Positions 35,146 to 49,812 of a stretch of DNA of 64,000 nt are shown piece after piece. The stretch is from Acanthaster planci (Eukaryota > Echinodermata > Asteroidea > Valvatida > Acanthasteridae): NCBI RefSeq assembly GCF_001949145.1, contig NW_019091363.1, positions 923,871 to 987,870 on the forward strand, read 5' to 3'. Position numbers and translations under genes: made by a program. A model generated the notes under the pieces. That model did not search any database, had not been told where the DNA came from, and worked only from the letters and a program-made list of their open reading frames with translations. Within the stretch, counting starts at the first letter, position 1; each line of letters opens with the position of its first letter.

Positions 35146-38100
35146 ATGACAATGACATTTTCAGTGAAAAGTGAAAAAGCCCTTTGTTTTGTTGCAAACA
35201 GACATTGGACCTCTTGTTTACATTTCAATTTGTGATGAAGTAGACTTAATCTAGTTGTCAACAAGAGTGCATTATTCATGTTGCCGAAATCGCCCCGCAA
35301 GTTTGAACGCTCGAGTTTTCCAACAACTGATACCAATTTTACCCCAGCATTGTATCACTTCCTGTCACTGAAAATTAATAAGTTGTGATCCATCAACCTT
35401 TTTTATGCCTTGACAGCATGAAATCCAGGTCACCATACTCGGTAAAGTTTCCCTTTCGACACAGGCAGTGCGTGTTCCGGTTTGTCTTTTATGTGGACTA
35501 GTTCTCCTTTCTAGCTTCCCTGCAGCTTCAGTTACTAGAATAAGAAAAATCACTTCCGGCAACGTGATTCCCACGTATAATTTTTATTACGCAAACTTTG
35601 CCCTCGGCTGAAATTTCCGAATGCAGGAACCCATATCTTGACGTTTTTGCCCTGCCAGCAAACTCCTCCACTTTTCATCACAAGTGAAATATTTCTTTTA
35701 CTGAGGAAACAAAGAGAAGATAGGCAAAAAAATCAATGTTGTTTTGAAATGCTATTCAGGAACCATCATTGCCTCGGCCCACAGTGTGCATTTTCAATTC
35801 ACTTTAGCTGGCCATGATTCACACATTAGGAGTAGCGGTCCGAAAGGGGGTACTGGAACTCCCGTTATCACATCCCAGGGCAGGACAGTAAAGTTCTTAT
35901 TCCAACATAACATGGTCAGTACTCAGTTATCATCAGAGGGAATATGTGTATAATCTTTCCATGAGTAAACTTGGAGTACCTATGTATATATGTCCGTGTC
36001 ACCATACAAGTGAGACATCCTAGATCGAAGCGTTAATGCGTGTGCTGCTGGCTTCCCCACTAAGAAGGAAGTCACTGTTCCACATGCCTGAACTTCATCA
36101 GTGCCATGCTCTCTTTCATTCGCATATCATTTCCGGCTCTTCATTGCCCCTGCAGCCAGCCCTACGGGCCACCAGAGTGACTACTGGTCAAACTGCAAAG
36201 CAACCTGATGCTGTCTTTGTTTTAGAACGCAGCTGGTCATTAGACCTTTGTAGTTAAAGGGACACCATGGTGATTTTGTGTTAGTCAGAAGAGATCGGCC
36301 TGACTTTTCAAGCTAAGCACTCACACAGTAGTCTGTCATCCAGACTAAGGGACTGAGGTGACCCAATTCCAGTCTCAGAGTAGGAATGTGATTCATGTCA
36401 AGTATAAAAGCAACATGACTGTCAAGATATCTTGTGTGTATGTTGCTTTCTCTTGAAGATTACAATGCATCAAGCTTTCCCTGGTCCTTCACTGCACATC
36501 TCAGTCCCTCGGAATGTTCTAAATTGTTGCCACTGATTTTGCAGTATGAATGACTAGTCGGTGGTAAGCAGTGCACACTGTTGCTTCTTGAGTAAGAGAT
36601 AACATTCTGATGTTCGATTTATTGACAGGAGCCAAAGTGCATTGTAAATGAACTGGAGAAGGAAAGAGACGAAAAAAATATTCAGCGATAAGAATCCTTT
36701 ACATCATAGACATCGTAGCCCGGCTGTGATTTAGAGTTTTGTTTTTGCGACCATCTCAATCATACATCACTTATTGCTGCTATTTAAATATCAAGGTGCA
36801 AGCTTAAAATAACTATATTGCATCGGGCAAACCAGAAGAGGAGCGGCGTTTAAAAAAGCAAGCCTTGTGGAGAAGATCAAGCAGTAATGCTAAGCGGCCG
36901 AGATATAAATCTCCAGTTTTGAAACAAATTTCAACACAAGCGTGCTACCTAATTTTCAACGCACTTTGTACTTGAATTGGGAGATACAGATCAGTTACGG
37001 AAAAAAATATGACCCCTCCCACTGGAAGGGTGCAGAAGAATATTTTGCAGCAGCCAATTTGTTCCTGCTAAACTTAATATTCTTTAAGAGTGGTCACAGG
37101 GGAGCAATGGCTCCATGGTGTCTACAGCGAACCTGCATTAATACCACTCGCCGGCCAGTTCCCTTGAGTGTGTACGGTGCATCACCTCGACAGTGTTCAG
37201 TTCCTGCCGGCACTCGATATCACAAATTCAAAGCTGGGAACAAGGACATCCGCGTTTGATGCAATATTTCACTAGCTAAGCTACATGTACATGTACACCT
37301 ACACGTATGCACACAACACCTTTGCCCATGCTCAACCGTTGTTGGGGAATGGGATTTGATGTATTCAAACTTCTCCAAAGCCACAAATTCATTTCTATTT
37401 GCTGTAAGGTTTCAGTATGAAGAGCTGCAATGTAAAGTTTGCCAGTTTTATTCTTCATCTTGTTGGGAAGCAAGATTTTAGTTTACCAGTTCGAGACTAG
37501 GGTTAGAATCTCAGTGAAGCTGATTTTGATGAGGTTGTGCCAAAAATTCCATTTTTCAAATGTATTCAGGAAGTATAATTGCCATTTCAAGCTAAGTCAC
37601 TCCTTGATATATATGTTTGGGGTATGAACAAAAAACTCTGGCATTCAAAAGCTCTTAAACATTTTTTTCCCCAGAAAACGTCAATGTGAAAGGCTGTGAC
37701 TCATTAAACTTTGAAACATCTTGCAGCAAGAGATTTACATGGGCCATGCTATTATTGTAATGATCTTCCCGCGACTTAATTTTATAATTAATATATTAAT
37801 ATTGTAATTACTAGGAATGAGACTGATTGCCTTCTCCAAATGTAGAAGCCCACCAGTTTGCAATCTTCTTCACCCCCTGTGATTTGTGGCTCCCTGTTCC
37901 CCAAAGACCAAGACAAACACTCTTTCAGCGATTCCTTCAGCCGGGGCTGGTATGCAATCTGCATCGGCCCATAGATCATAACCACACAATCAGACAGTCG
38001 CTTTGATGTATGAGCACACACCATCAATCCCAACGTTAAGCAGCCCCAATTGCTCCTGGCACCACAGAGTCTGCATCCGACTTGTGCTCTTTATTTTGCC

Positions 38101-39824
38101 GTCTTCACCGGAGATGTTTGAAGTTTTCCCTCCCACGCCCGCAGTCATGCAAAAACACGACCAAAGGAGAGACAAAAAAGAAAAGAATAATGCGAAAAGA
38201 TGTCCAAAAGGTGCTCTTTCATACACCAAAAGTGACATTAACTTCTGTTAACATTTATTATTTCTCTGGTGCAAATTTAATTATTTAGAAATGAATTAAG
38301 CTTTCCGGGGGGGGGATTTCTGAAATATATCCAGCAATTAATATTAATTTGCAGCAATGTGCTGTCCTGTCGGTCTGATTTATTGTACAGAGGTATGGGC
38401 CTTAGACGCTAAATTGATCAAAACTTGATTTCCATTGAATTCTAACACATTTTTTTCATCCTCTCAGATCAGGAAATTCTTAATTCCTTTTCTGGGGACA
38501 GACTGCCTGCATTTGTTCAGTAATTTAGAAAAACGGAATTGTGTGGATACATGTATTTCAAAAAGAATACTTTCAATATTTTTCTGAGACGGCAGACATC
38601 AAAGAACAGTGACTGGGATGGAATCTACAAATGGTATTGTTCACTGCATTAAAGCTGTTAGCCAGCATACTCATTCAGTAGTAAAGACTAATAATCTCTG
38701 AAGTCAGACTCTCAGTCTTCCTCAAACCACACTAAACAAACAACCAATAACCAGCGTAGCTGCCCGCGGGTCTCTTCTTGTGCTCGTTATCCCAGCCTCG
38801 CCACACTGGGCTGTCGAGATACAGGTTTCTGACATCACTCTGTTGGTACAACTTACGTAGTCCTGTCAAACAGCATACAAGCTCAATAATTGGCCCAGTT
38901 AAAGTATGCCTTTGCACAACAAGCGTGTGTGCTCAGGGAAAGACCTCAGTATAAACTGAGTTATATGGCAGTTACATTACGCCCGCTGGCTAAACAGTGA
39001 CTGCAGTGTAGTCTCCCATCTCTCTGAATGTGGTGCAAGTACATGTATATATTTATCCACTTCCTAAAAATGATTACTGTCTTAACAATATAAAGTACCT
39101 ACAGTGTAGATTGCCGTAACAAAAAAACTTCTGTCTGTGGCCTAAGCGGTAGTGTTAAACAGTTTGTCTTCATGTTGCGTGGAAAGCCAAACAAATAATG
39201 AAGTTTCCATGACACCCAAATTATTTTGTAAAAGTCGGCATTTTGCTCAAAAAGCCTTTTAATAAAAAGGGCGAGTCTTCCATCAGTTTAAGCAGTCTTA
39301 GCCATCACACCTGGAAATATTGCCCTGGTAACAGAAGACAAATGACCCACCACATTCTGGCAACCTCCTGCCACATGTGGTATTCAGGTACCCCAGTGGT
39401 CATCTGTTATTCTTCTTAGCCACCTGCAGGTTTAGAGGACAGACATTTTCCCAAAGGCTACATGACGTTAATGTTGGCTTTGAACCTAGTCATTTTATAC
39501 CAATCAGAGCTCTGAATTGTAGTTCCCACCCTTTCAAGGTGTTTAGAATAATTGGTGGAACTGTTGACCTAGACTTTCCTTTGCACAGTCTCAGAATATT
39601 TGTGGACTTTTTTCCAAAACAGTTTAAGCAAGCTTACCAAGGGATACAGTTTCCCACAGAAAGCCCTTTAGGGAAGCTCACAAGCATGTCCTTATGGAAC
39701 AATGAACAATTTCTCAAATCGCGCAAAATAATGTATATTAATAGTATATATTAAATAGCACAAAACGAACTGGGGCTTGGGGATGTTTTAATATTCTATA
39801 GCTGCGTAAATACTTGCTGTAAAA
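35146..39824. other. Gene-free stretch
   Basis: No exon assigned. A 125-codon plus-strand frame at 39377-39754 and a 105-codon one at 36942-37259 have no recognised domain. TAATTA sites lie at 37785, 37805 and 38278 in an AT-rich patch that also holds unique GC-richer sequence (37.83-38.15 kb), a possible regulatory zone. Overlapping TACATGTACATGTA is at about 37281. Confidence 0.5.
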
Positions 39825-39882
39825 TTAACCCGTTAGTCCTCAATCCTCCAACAGGTGAATGATTGAGGACCGTTAGGGTTAA
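39825..39882. repeat. 58-bp hairpin with TTAACCC ends
   Basis: TTAACCC...GTCCTCAATC on the left pairs with GATTGAGGAC...GGGTTAA on the right around a loop of about 16 bases, with a one-base bulge in CGTTAG/CGTTAG. The 10-bp inner stem is perfect. It may be a deletion remnant of a foldback transposon or a hairpin RNA; the length is near that of a microRNA precursor. Confidence 0.6.
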
Positions 39883-42800
39883 AGGAAGCACTCACCAGGG
39901 CTTTTCATGTGTATTTCCATTGCACAAAGAAAACAAAGGGAAAGATTTGAACCCCTTTGCCAATAGGGTGGAAAAATTGTATGCCCCCCTCCAAATGTAT
40001 GAATACTGAAGCCCAGCCCCTTTCTTGCAGCACACATGCATCCTGAGCATTATATACTCCTGATTACCTTAATATTGGACACATGTCAAAATGCACACTG
40101 TCCCCCTGCTTACTCTGTTGTTACTGCTATATCAATATTTGAGGTTTGAAATAGAAAAGTATTTCTCTACAGGGAGTAAATATTTGTGGATAAAACATTC
40201 AAGGAGAACGCACGCCACCAAAGAAACAACAAATGAAAGGGCAGACTAATGCATGGGGCTATCATGCATTTTTAAATACTTTTTCAGGAATAAAACTCGA
40301 GCGAATCCCTGCAGAAATCTGCCAAATGCCGGCACGATTTGGTTCGGGCCCGAAGATAAGATGGCCATCTCCTGTGATCGGCAGGCAGCTTAGGGTTCCT
40401 CCGGTGGGGCATTGGGCCACTGCTATATTAGATCAGATGTATCTGGCCTGCAGTGACTGGTTTAGGTACACTCTTTGAGCTCACTATGGCGCGTCCTCTT
40501 CCTCCCCTGAGCAGTGTGAATGTGTGTGTAATCTGAATTTTCTTTAAGACACCCCAGGCGAAGATGACCCAGTTTCCAAAGACGTTTTTTTAATAATGGG
40601 TTCCAAGTTGTGTTCTGATGAGGGTTGAAAAGATGTTCTGCTAAGGAAATTCGGTGTGCTGTACATTCATACACAGTTCTTCCATCACAGTAGTTGCAGT
40701 AATTCATTCAAGAAGACCTGACTGTAACGAAATTTACTTTAAGTAACCTGTAATTACTCACTGAAAATTTACAATGTAGCTATTCTGTTTGTCCACAGAA
40801 AATTACCCAAATACTAAATATGGCGAGAAGTGAACCACCAAGCTTATGCGTACTCAAAGGGCTCCTGTCTCTGCCTGTTGGCACATGGCATCTTTAAATG
40901 TGCATTTTTAAACTTTAATTGCTGATTAGTACACAATACCATCTATAAGGCCCAGAGGTTTCTTAAGAGACATCAAATAAAAAAATTGGCCCATTGTAAG
41001 CAGCGTTTGTAATTAAAATTCAAATGTGAATTAGGATTCCCTGGCTTTTTACAAAAAAAGAATGAATAAAGCTTGTGCATAGTGCTTAATGGTTGTAAAT
41101 GTCCAAATAGAATGCTGAGCGAAATAAGCATTTTTTTGGTTCAAGATACAGTTATTGTTAATTAATCTTGATACGGGGAAATTCATTTCATAATTTTTTC
41201 TGACAAGAGCACAGATTATGTGACAGAGAGCTTCATACACACAGAATTTCACACCAAGAGGGCATCATTGTTTGTGAAGACTTTTTTCATTTTTTCCTCT
41301 AGATAAAAATAATGGGTTGAAGTTGACGGTAGAGCCCATGCAGTCTGCTCTCGTTGGCTGTTCTTAGAATTCTAATGCACCGTGTTAAATCATAGAGGAT
41401 ATTCCTAGCTTAAGGGTTAAGCAAATTCCGCTTCTGAGGAAAATTCAGGGCAGTTTGTGGGGTAAACATCAAGGCACCAATGTAGAAAGTGACTTTTACA
41501 ATGCACTCACATTATTTGTCACAAGCTGAGCAAAATTGGAGCCCAAACTTTCACAGCTTTTGTTTCTGTATGATTAAAGGATAAATTTACAACTTGGAAC
41601 TATTATTTCCTAACATTACCTATGGGTCTAGTCTTTTTACGTCACAGGTGTTTTTGCCCACGGGGGCTGGAAGAATTATGGCTGAGATTACTTCACTAAG
41701 TGTTAAAAAGTCTCACGCAGCTATCAAAACACCAAATTGTAAACACTACCACCAAACACTATATAAAAATTCGACACTCTTTAAAACTAATGGGGCAGTT
41801 ATACATTTTAACGTCAAATCTGACGCAATCAACGGTGATACATGTACCTTTGCTAAGTCTGTCTGCCCTTATGAAGAGTTGGCACTATGAGAGAGGTACA
41901 TACATGTATTTATGAAAGTAATAAGCTTGTTGATGAGACCTCTCACAAAACAAAATCCCCAAAGGATGATTAACAGATTCAGCCATCTCCCAAATATAAA
42001 TGCTGTTTTCAATCCTTGCCCGCAGTGCAGACTGAAAGCAGTGCTTTAGAAATACAAAATAAAGCCGCTAAGAAGTCCACTACATGTAAAATGGATTTTG
42101 TCAGGAGGGTGAGTGTTGAATCCTGTTAGAGCCCCTAACCGAGGACTTAGATTGTTGTACCTGCTCAAAGACGCTACTGCTTTGTGCTTTAGGTTCTTCA
42201 AAGCTTCAACTTCAATTCGCCTGTGGAGGAAACTACTTCTTTGACAACCTTGGGGTACGTTCAGATGCCATCAGTTACATTTTGTTACTCAAATTTAGTT
42301 ACCTCAATTTGTCTTCTTTCATTTTGTTATGATATGTTTGTGTTTCCTCTGTACCCACTTTTCTTCATGTATGGTGATTGGTCCCTTCATCGTTAATTGC
42401 TTGAAACATTTTATTGTTAACTTAATTGGGTGGAATCATTTTCCTTTAAACATGTACAGGATATGATTTTCATGTAAGTAATATGAGTTTGCTTAAAGTG
42501 TAGCAGCAATGACTTTTTCTTAAACACATTTTTTCTTCAATTTTGTGTTCTTCATCAGTGAATGAAACTTGTTTACATTCCTATTTGGTTAAATGCATTG
42601 AAAAGAGCATTTTTAGGCCTACAATTAAAATTATCCATGGATGCTGATGCTGAAAACTGAATCCAGCAGAATCTACGAAAATTAGGACTTCTGTGTGTAC
42701 AAACCAATGTAACACTGAGGATTTCTTCCTAGGATGACATCACAGGTTTGCTCATGAATATGGACATCTCATTTGCAAAACAAAACAAAAAAAACCAGTA

Positions 42801-45800
42801 AAATGCCCTTTGAAATATAAAACAAAAATAAGGTTGAACAGATGGTTGGTACTACAAAATTGGAAAATAAAGTTCAGTAACGAAAAAGGTATGCTAAAGC
42901 ACTTCCGATTTGCACTCATCAGAGCATAATCTCATCAATAATGACATAAGATGCTAATCACACTTTCAAATAGGTTAATAGGTCAACAGGACAAAAAGGA
43001 TTATGTGAAATGGAGTGTGCAGACAAATTCTGACGGCAGAGAGCTGGTTTTGTGAAGTGAATGTAGGTAAGCATGCGTAAACGACTGAAATGCATGCTTT
43101 GTCTAGTACAGTAAACTGCAGTTTGCTGTATTGTTTGGAGCATTTTGGGTGATCGAGCAAGTGTTGCCATGTGGCAGATGAACCAGCCCATGATTTGGAT
43201 GTTTGCCGTAAGTCTTTACTTGGGAGGGGCGGTTGCTTACGCGATGCTGACAAGTTGTTACAGATAGAAGAGGGAATATGCTGCTTGATAAGGTCAGCCG
43301 TGCAGGCGTTGCGATGTTCTATCCAAGGACCGAGCTTCATATCGGCACTGAAATTCATAAATGACATTGCTAAGTTGCGTGGTAGGTAGCGCATCTTTAC
43401 GGACAGCTGGAGGCATCTTGTGCGCAGTGAAAATTACGCACGGTTCAGCAGCATAGTAGGCATGTCTCACTGGTTAATTGAGACACAAAGTTGCAGTTTG
43501 AAGGTTTGTATTAAAACAAACTGACTACAGCTACCCTTTAAAGCTTGAAGATTGGAGATACAGATGAGGGAAGAAATTTGTCTGATAAGGCCCTTTTACT
43601 CGTAGCTAATTTTCATTTCATTACCACCCTATTTGTACACAAACACATACATTTTACCCACAGAATGTCTGACTGTTTACTTTCTTCGAGACTTCTTTGA
43701 ACCTAAACTGCTTCATCTCTTTTACTTTGGTGAAAGTGACCTAGATTTTCATTCAGCTAAGGGCTTGTTTGCTCTAATTGGCAGACTGCTTGAATAATCT
43801 TGGTGCAGTGGGGGAAGGCCTCTATAATAAGCTAGCTGGAAAGCAACAAAGCGGAGTGGTAATTGTTCAAACCAGCCGACCGCAGGCCAGGCAAAATAAA
43901 TGTTCCAACCAAATTGCAGAGATCCATCTTTGCAACTGATTTTTCTTTTCTTTCTCTCTTTTTCATCTCCCCAAGTCGGTGTAATGTTCAATTTTTTTTG
44001 GGGGGGGGGGGTTCGTGCTTCTGAGCAGAATGACTCCGGTATGTGAAGAGGGGAGAGTTGAGATCAAGTTAGATATTGATTAATGAGTGCCGAGATCGGC
44101 ATCATGTTTGTCTCGTCGGCATCTAACATAGACCTGCAGGTGTTAATTTTCAGAATCTTGCTTTCACCTTGTCCCGACTGTAAATTCAACCATCATTGAA
44201 ATTTAATTCGGAAGATCATCTTTGCTGTATTTTTTCTTTTTGTGAGCATGCCACAAAAAGTCCGTGGATGAATCTCACCAAAAATGGTGCAGTTGAGTAA
44301 CGTCCTAATACTGGAATGACTATAGAAAAAAGAAGTAAACAAATCTCTCCTAATGTGTACGAATATTAAAAAGGAGCTATTCATTATGTGTTGGGCATTG
44401 AGCTGAAATGTAAAACAACACTTTGAGATAAAACTCTCCACAAACTAGACAACTAGTCTTGAAACAAGACTTACGCAAAAGTCTTATGCACATCCCTGAT
44501 TGAAATCGGAGATCTTCATGTGTACACGTAGGTTTCATACTTTCCATCAAAACTAATAAATAATTGTTACAGAAGTCGTAGCAGTTGACCTTTTCACACC
44601 ATCTTATCTGCATTGGACACATGATCGGACTCATTCATTGAAGTTTAATGAGTGCTGTTTCACATTCAAGTCAAAAGGGTCCTTCCAAAAGAAAAAAATG
44701 AGAAAGAATGATTTTGCTTACCTTGGATCTTCCCACCTGAGACCTCACTGACTTTATCATGTGGTGAGGAAGAGAATGTTCCTCATCATCCCATCCGATA
44801 ACAAACACCTGGACAAACTGATCTCCACTCTGCCCCCTTCCGTAAGAGAGAAGGGGGGGGGAGACAGGAGAGGAAAGGGAAAACTCAAAACAAAGCTCCA
44901 GACGTCAAACCGTGGTTCTCTAGCCCATCATCCTACCGAGTCCCATCACGTAGCTGCTGCATTAAGCCAAGCTCATGTTAGCATTGTGCCCCAGTCACTC
45001 TGCTCTTGTACGGCGGGATATCAAGCTGCCTGTACCATTTCAAGAGGCAGGGTGGACTTTTTTTTAAAACCTCCATCTCTCTGTTTCACTCCCGTTCTCC
45101 TGTGTTCTTCTCCTGCACTCCCACATGCCCAGTTGGCAGCATACACGCTGCAAGGGGATGCACTCTCTTCACATCCAGTAATGGCACAGTGCTCCCCGGT
45201 GATTGGTGTCCCTTGTCTTTTGGGGCACTTTGCCAAATTGGCATCTTGGGGAAGATGATATACGCTAATTTTTGAAATGGTTTCCTTGTTGTGCACTTAC
45301 TGTGTCTAATATGAAGTTTTCGCCCATCTTCTTGAAGCAGTGAGTGCATAAAGCAATGTGTTTTACCGTTTCAATTCTGGACAAGCCTTGACATTGAAAG
45401 TAGATTAGGACTGCTGCTGACGTTTCAAGTCAGGATGATTTCCCTCTGTCCATTTCTGACTCTAGAGCAACATCGCTTTGTGACGGAATTATGTACAAAA
45501 CCTGTCATTTAAGTGTCAAAAACAAGATGCACAAGGGTTGTTTTTAATCCCAATGCACTTTTCACTTTTCCCTCTAGTGCATTTTGTATGGATCATGCTT
45601 ATTGTAACTATCAAGGGTTATCTCAAACAAGGGGCTTTATAGAACTGCTTTATAGACCCACGGAAACAATTTCTGTAGAGCTGCAAAAGGCTTGGACGAA
45701 ATTTGACGTCTAAACCAACTGACGTGCATACTGCCTATTTCTTCACAGAAGGAGACATAGCATATTATTTGTGATTTCCTCAAAACAAGAAGGCAGTGGT

Positions 45801-48800
45801 GGGGAAAAATGCAAAGTGCAGTTTTGGAAGGTAGAGTGATCTTTGTTGATCAGATTTGTTTCAGATTTGTTATTCATGATCATGTCATGCATCATTCTTT
45901 CCCAACTCTGATTAGTGAATTATCCAGAAAACATTTTATTCCTTTATTTGTCTGTTAAAATGCATTCTGACAGAAAAAAATGAAACTGGTAACATAACAG
46001 GGTAAAAATGGCAATCTACGACATTGGACTTTGTCAGACTGTAACTGTATTTAACCTATTTTTTTCTCATCACAATATCAATGAATGCCATTTTTTTTTC
46101 AAAATTCATCAATGACTGTTATGTCTGAGTGCTGTTTGCAATGTTTGAATGTGATCTAATGTGCCTTTCTTAGGAAGGCTTTAATTTCATTTCATTAACT
46201 CTAGCAGCTTTATTGCCATTCCGTATGACTGATATACAGCCAATTGTCAGTCTCTTTGTAAAGCCTGGTTGCCATGTCGACGTAAAGAGATACAGAAATC
46301 ATCACTGATCAGTTTCGACAGTACACAATCATATGGAAACACTCTGTTACAACTGACGCAAACAGGATGGTGACATTCGGCAAAAGTGGAACTTATAAGC
46401 TGGTCTGCTTTGAGTCGCCAGAGTAGATAGATACATGTATGTTGCCATGACGGATGCACAACAATGTCTTTCGCACTTGGTACCACTCATTTTGCCCATC
46501 TTTTTTTACTGTATTACTAACATGTGACACCTCAGTTGTCAGCAAAATAGCTGACCATAAACAGAATACCTCAAAGTGGAGTATCAGTTTGGTTTATGAG
46601 GCAGTATCACAATCCGAAAAGGCGTTTTACGTGAAAAATTACTGAGGGTTTGACGCCATTTTGTTTAAATTTTTTGTGTGAAATGACATCACGCAGCATG
46701 TCTGCCGTGACTGTCTGCATGTTGACATCTTGCATGCTATTGACATTTGTTACGACCATATGGAAACTTCTAAGGCTTAACAAACAGAAACCAGCATTGT
46801 CTTTTTATTGTCATTTGTTAATGAGTTGTTGCCTTGTCATTCCACCAGGTTTATTTTACTTTTTTTCACCAAAATCTGAATATTTTGCATTATATATCCT
46901 GAAAATTATATATTATGTTAAAAGTCAAGTGTATGTGATATTCAAGTCGGGCTGAATTCATGTTCGGCTGTAAAGAGCAGTTTTTGAAACTCAAGAAGTC
47001 TAAACAATTTTGGGGTCAAATCCCCCCACCCTGCACCCCCCAAACCAACTGGCAGTCATTCATTTTTCAACCATTACAAGTCTAAGTGGAATTTAAAATG
47101 GCAGATCCAGCTTTAGAATCTGTATTCAGCAGTCTGTACCATCTGGCACAATGAAGTTCAGTTGCTTCCTGATACCTATGAAGCTTTCATCCAAATCCTT
47201 GGTGTGTTGTCAAGCATAATCAAATCAACTAGATTAGACTCCAATCAAATTGAATCAGATCAAATCAGAACTCAAGTCCATTGTTTTGTTTGCATATGGT
47301 CTGATTATGCATTTCCTCACATAGTGAGCATGTGTACAAAACTGTTCATGACAGTGTCAACAGTACTTCAGTTAGAGAAAGAAGAGTAAATGTTGCTTTG
47401 GACTGAGGCTATGCTTAATTTCCTTGATTTCGTAGCCGTTGGGATTATTTCTATGCTTTGTCGGCATTCGGCATGTCCCTATAGATTATATGAGAAGAAA
47501 TTCTGAGTTGAGCCTTTTGTTGGCCGGAGGTCATATCTTGATGAAGTTTTTTTTTTTTGATTGGCTTTAAGAAACCCTTCTAGGGAAGATGAATAAAATT
47601 ATTCACCTGCTGTGGCTGTGCAGTGCAACCGGGTATGCACTGTACAGTAATACACAGAACTATTCTTGTCTGGGAACCAAACTGAGGGGACTGGCTACTC
47701 ATGACTATTTTGAAGATTTCTCAGCAGTCTCTCAGAGATTGAACAAGAAAGTTTTGGTTGCCAAATTTAAGAATCAAAACCAGCAGATGTATTTTGTATA
47801 TGAATGTTAACCTGTGCACTCTCATTATACCTTGGCAGTGTGTAGGCATCCAAACAGCATGCAGGAAATTTAAAACCATTTTTTGAGATCTGATGGTTTA
47901 TTGAGGAGCATTGTGGGAAAGATGAAATGGGATGTATTCCTCACATTGCTCGGTTTTCACTTGATATATTTTTCAAGGTTGTCAGAATTCATAGCTTGTT
48001 CTGCCGCATTCTGAAATTTGTTACATGAAGGTAGGATCAGCCATTGCAGAAGTGGGTTGATCATTTGCAAATGGAATATACAAAGACATACCTGTCTCCA
48101 GGAAACGGCCCTGTATCATTGCAGTTAAGGGCCACTTCGATTTGTCTTGAGGACACGCTGGAGCTTGATGCAATCTTGATCACATGTACTTCCAGTCAAC
48201 CGTGTGGGCCAGTTGGTGTTTAATGATGGGAGCCTTGGGGTCTGCCATGTCCCTAAGATTCCCCACGGGAATCAGTGCAGTGCTCTTTGGCCCAGAGTGT
48301 CATTCTGATGGGGTCTGTCTGATTACTGTAGGTGGGTTGCTGTGCACTTTAACAACTTACAGCTTATGCTGCTTGCCAGTTTTCATCTCTCCAGTCAGGC
48401 GGCAACAGTACTAGTGATCTTGTACTTCACTCAATAGTTGGGACATGCTTCTGGAAGCCAGCAAAATAGAAACATGAACTATGGGAATGAAGAAGGTAAT
48501 ACATGCAGCTATAGGTACAAACATTTCAATGTCAGTAAGTTAGGAGACTGTAATCCACAATAATCCCTTTTACATCCACATACATGTAACTTTTTAACCG
48601 CAAGTAAAAACGTATATTTTATAGGAGTCATTATCCTCTGTGGAGTGAGCCATCATTTTTTTACTGCCCTGTCTCCAGATAGCCTTGTTCAAATGCTCTT
48701 GGTCCATTTTTGCCAGGTCATGTCGTGTATATGCTGTTTGTTGTGAATCTAATGAGCTTAAATTTACATTTGTAGCATTTTGCTGTTTTGTTTGGTCACA

Positions 48801-49771
48801 AAAAGGCTTAAGGGGACAAGAGACATATTGAATGATAAACCTTTTAGAAACTTAATGGTATTGGATTCTCTGAATTGTCCATTTTAATCATTAATGTTTC
48901 GTGTTTTCCTCCCATTAATGGAGGAAAACCTTGTGCGGAATGTTTAGAGACGAATCAGTGACCATGGTAACACTATCATTGGTCACTGCAATGGTGGTTA
49001 GTACCGTAATGTCCTATTTAGGTGGCTAGTGCTTCATGATGATCACTTTATACCCAACACAATGCTTTCCATCATGGGAAGGGGGCCATTAGGATTGTCA
49101 ATCACTGGATTTGTTAGTAGTACTTGAGTCACTTGATATCAAGACATGGAGTTGAGGAGAAGTCCTATGCAATCAATACAGGATTGAATTAAAGCAAGTG
49201 GTTAGTGAATGTAATCTCTCCCCCCACCCCTTCAGTTGAGATTTTGAAGTACATGGATACACTGACTGGGAAGACAAGACTGTAAGACTGAGTTCTCGAC
49301 GTTATTGACTTGGCAAGCCGGCCGTCATATTGACCACTGATGAGGCTGATGGATATTCAAAGCGCACAGCGATACAGCAGTTCCTTGCTTCCTACAAGTT
49401 AATGGGGGTGATTTCCTTGATGCCATCATTCCAGACAAGCTAACTGTCTTTTCTTAAAGGGAACATATGCATGTAATGTGGTGTATAAGCAGCAGAATTG
49501 TCTTTGAAATTTAGTCAGTTTACCAACTTTGCCCAACTTTTTAGGAAGGTTTCAAATGCATTCAACCCTCCCTCCCTGTGACACCCGTGCTCAAAGTACA
49601 TGCACAATTGTTATACCACAGTCATAGATAGTCAATTTTTATTGGTCGCGAACTGATCACATGATGTGCTACAAGCGCATGTGTATTATTCACGCGTTAT
49701 GCACACTAGCGATGTGTCTTGTCTACTGCATAGTAATTGTGTAATCTTGGGTACGAAGGTGGATAGCCATT
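39883..49771. other. Gene-free stretch
   Basis: The longest frames are 165 codons (44761-45258, plus; low-complexity N-terminal half and Ser/Leu/Pro-rich remainder) and 139 codons (43394-42975, minus); neither is recognised. Small features: T8-G12 junction at 43992-44011; hairpins AGTCTTG/CAAGACT near 44456-44472; an ATCAAATC-rich patch at 47218-47276; T12 at 47547-47558; several TACATGTA octamers. Confidence 0.5.
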
Positions 49772-49812
49772 GGCAAATGGCACCCTTGGCTTCGCCTGGA
49801 GTGCCATTTGCC
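49772..49812. repeat. Strong 41-bp stem-loop
   Basis: GGCAAATGGCAC at 49772-49783 and GTGCCATTTGCC at 49801-49812 are perfect reverse complements. Further partial pairing (GGC/GCC) extends inside around a short loop. It may be a foldback-element remnant or a structured RNA hairpin. The stem is shorter than a typical animal microRNA precursor. Confidence 0.7.

Noticed and set aside
42975-43394. 139-codon minus-strand frame with an opposing 72-codon frame
   Set aside because: Somewhat protein-like composition but no family recognised and no splice context; left as unassigned.
44761-45258. 165-codon plus-strand open frame
   Set aside because: Starts in a G-rich low-complexity stretch, shares the interval with frames on the other strand, and matches nothing known.
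46247-46486. Minus-strand peptide with a CHHPVCVSC string suggestive of a zinc knuckle
   Set aside because: Spacing fits no zinc-finger class I know and nothing else supports a gene.
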